This document shows, one piece after another, positions 63,588 to 64,000 of a stretch of 64,000 nucleotides of DNA. Each line of letters begins with the position of its first letter. Within the stretch, counting starts at the first letter, position 1. This DNA is from Shewanella metallivivens. GTDB lineage: Bacteria > Pseudomonadota > Gammaproteobacteria > Enterobacterales > Shewanellaceae. Made by a program: the position numbers and the translations under genes. The notes under the pieces were generated by a model that ran no database searches, had not been told where the DNA came from, and saw nothing but the letters and a program-made list of their open reading frames with translations. The stretch covers positions 241,813-305,812 of the forward strand of contig NZ_JAQQPZ010000013.1 of assembly GCF_028750675.1 (NCBI RefSeq). Direction: 5' to 3'.

Positions 63588-64000
63588 CTACTTATCCTTC
63601 TTTGCTCGCTTAGCCCAATGATCCATATCTTCTTTCATAACTCTGTCGGCTTCCTCTCTAATATGCCTCAAGTTGTATGTTTCAGCCGTTTTATCGGAAC
63701 TCCAACCATTTAACTCCTTACGGATTTGAATTTCCTTTTTTTCATTAATTGGTTGAATATCAGGATTTTCTTTAGCAGCCTTGTTAACAGCATCAATTTT
63801 TTTTGAGAGCTTGTAATTAAAATTGTGACGAAAACCATGCCTTGTAATATCTTCAAGTAGTTCGGGATAAATAGCTATTGCAGGCTTTAACACTCGGTTG
63901 ACAAAAGTGCTGTTGGAAATTGGTTTACCATGATGTTCACCATATTTGTGTGTTACAAACAAATAAGGATGTTTTCTAGCTGATGGTATGTTGGATCGCT
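63588..64000 (-). CDS. Tyrosine recombinase, TnpA-like (C-terminal part)
   Basis: The gene runs off the right edge; 136 C-terminal codons are present and the frame stays open to base 64000. The H-x-x-R box is HGFRHNF, and the nucleophile is in DKTAETYNLRH. FVTHKYGEHHGKPIS is a typical strand before it. It is the first gene of the coupled run of three recombinases, two accessory proteins and a RecD-like helicase. The end of the element lies outside the window. Confidence 0.85.
   Translation of the reverse strand, partial: RSNIPSARKHPYLFVTHKYGEHHGKPISNSTFVNRVLKPAIAIYPELLEDITRHGFRHNFNYKLSKKIDAVNKAAKENPDIQPINEKKEIQIRKELNGWSSDKTAETYNLRHIREEADRVMKEDMDHWAKRAKKDK

Noticed and set aside
1..64000. CRISPR array or rRNA genes
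   Set aside because: No regularly spaced 25-40 base direct repeats and no rRNA-like sequence were seen on either strand by eye.

Overview
The window looks like a chromosome segment of a Shewanella-type marine gammaproteobacterium. The evidence is a complete extracellular DMSO respiration cluster of the Shewanella dmsEFABGH type and a 596-residue tetraheme flavocytochrome c fumarate reductase (FccA type). Assignments rest on motifs and remembered family features; no database search was run.

Core-like part (1 to about 32.8 kb). This holds a partial MDR oxidoreductase, a periplasmic solute-binding protein, an M1 peptidase with a DUF6702 lipoprotein-size partner, and a SulP anion transporter. 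A five-gene operon (14334 down to 6598) encodes an outer-membrane factor, adaptor, RND pump, response regulator and sensor kinase, and its promoter carries a direct repeat suited to its own OmpR-type regulator. Next come a haloalkane dehalogenase-like hydrolase, dmsEFABGH on the minus strand with a divergent Crp/Fnr-like regulator, and a BvgS-like kinase with an NtrC-like regulator that lacks the sigma-54 contact loop. The kinase is divergent from fccA. Small membrane and DUF genes (DUF1499, DUF2798, DUF3861) end this part.

Accessory part (about 32.8 kb to 64 kb). This is a genomic or defense island. It starts with antitoxin remnants, a ParD-like/methionine aminopeptidase pair, endonuclease I, SOS-controlled umuDC and a small DNA-binding protein surrounded by palindromic operators. 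Next come a PD-(D/E)XK-like protein and a HEPN-like protein on either side of a degenerate tRNA-Gln-like sequence, and an OLD-type ATPase/TOPRIM gene followed by a RelA/SpoT-domain gene. A winged-helix gene and an SF2 helicase gene face an XRE regulator across a palindrome-rich promoter. A type I restriction system follows, with an extra membrane-anchored PIN-like gene at its downstream end. The window closes with a coupled run of three tyrosine recombinases, two coiled-coil proteins and a RecD-like helicase that probably mobilises the island. The right end of the island lies outside the window.

The best candidates for undescribed systems are the OLD-TOPRIM plus alarmone-synthetase-like pair (40.5 to 43.9 kb), the winged-helix/helicase/XRE unit (45.5 to 47.9 kb), the membrane PIN-like protein coupled to hsdMSR (48.1 to 50.0 kb), and the HEPN/tRNA-like/nuclease-like block (38.7 to 40.0 kb).
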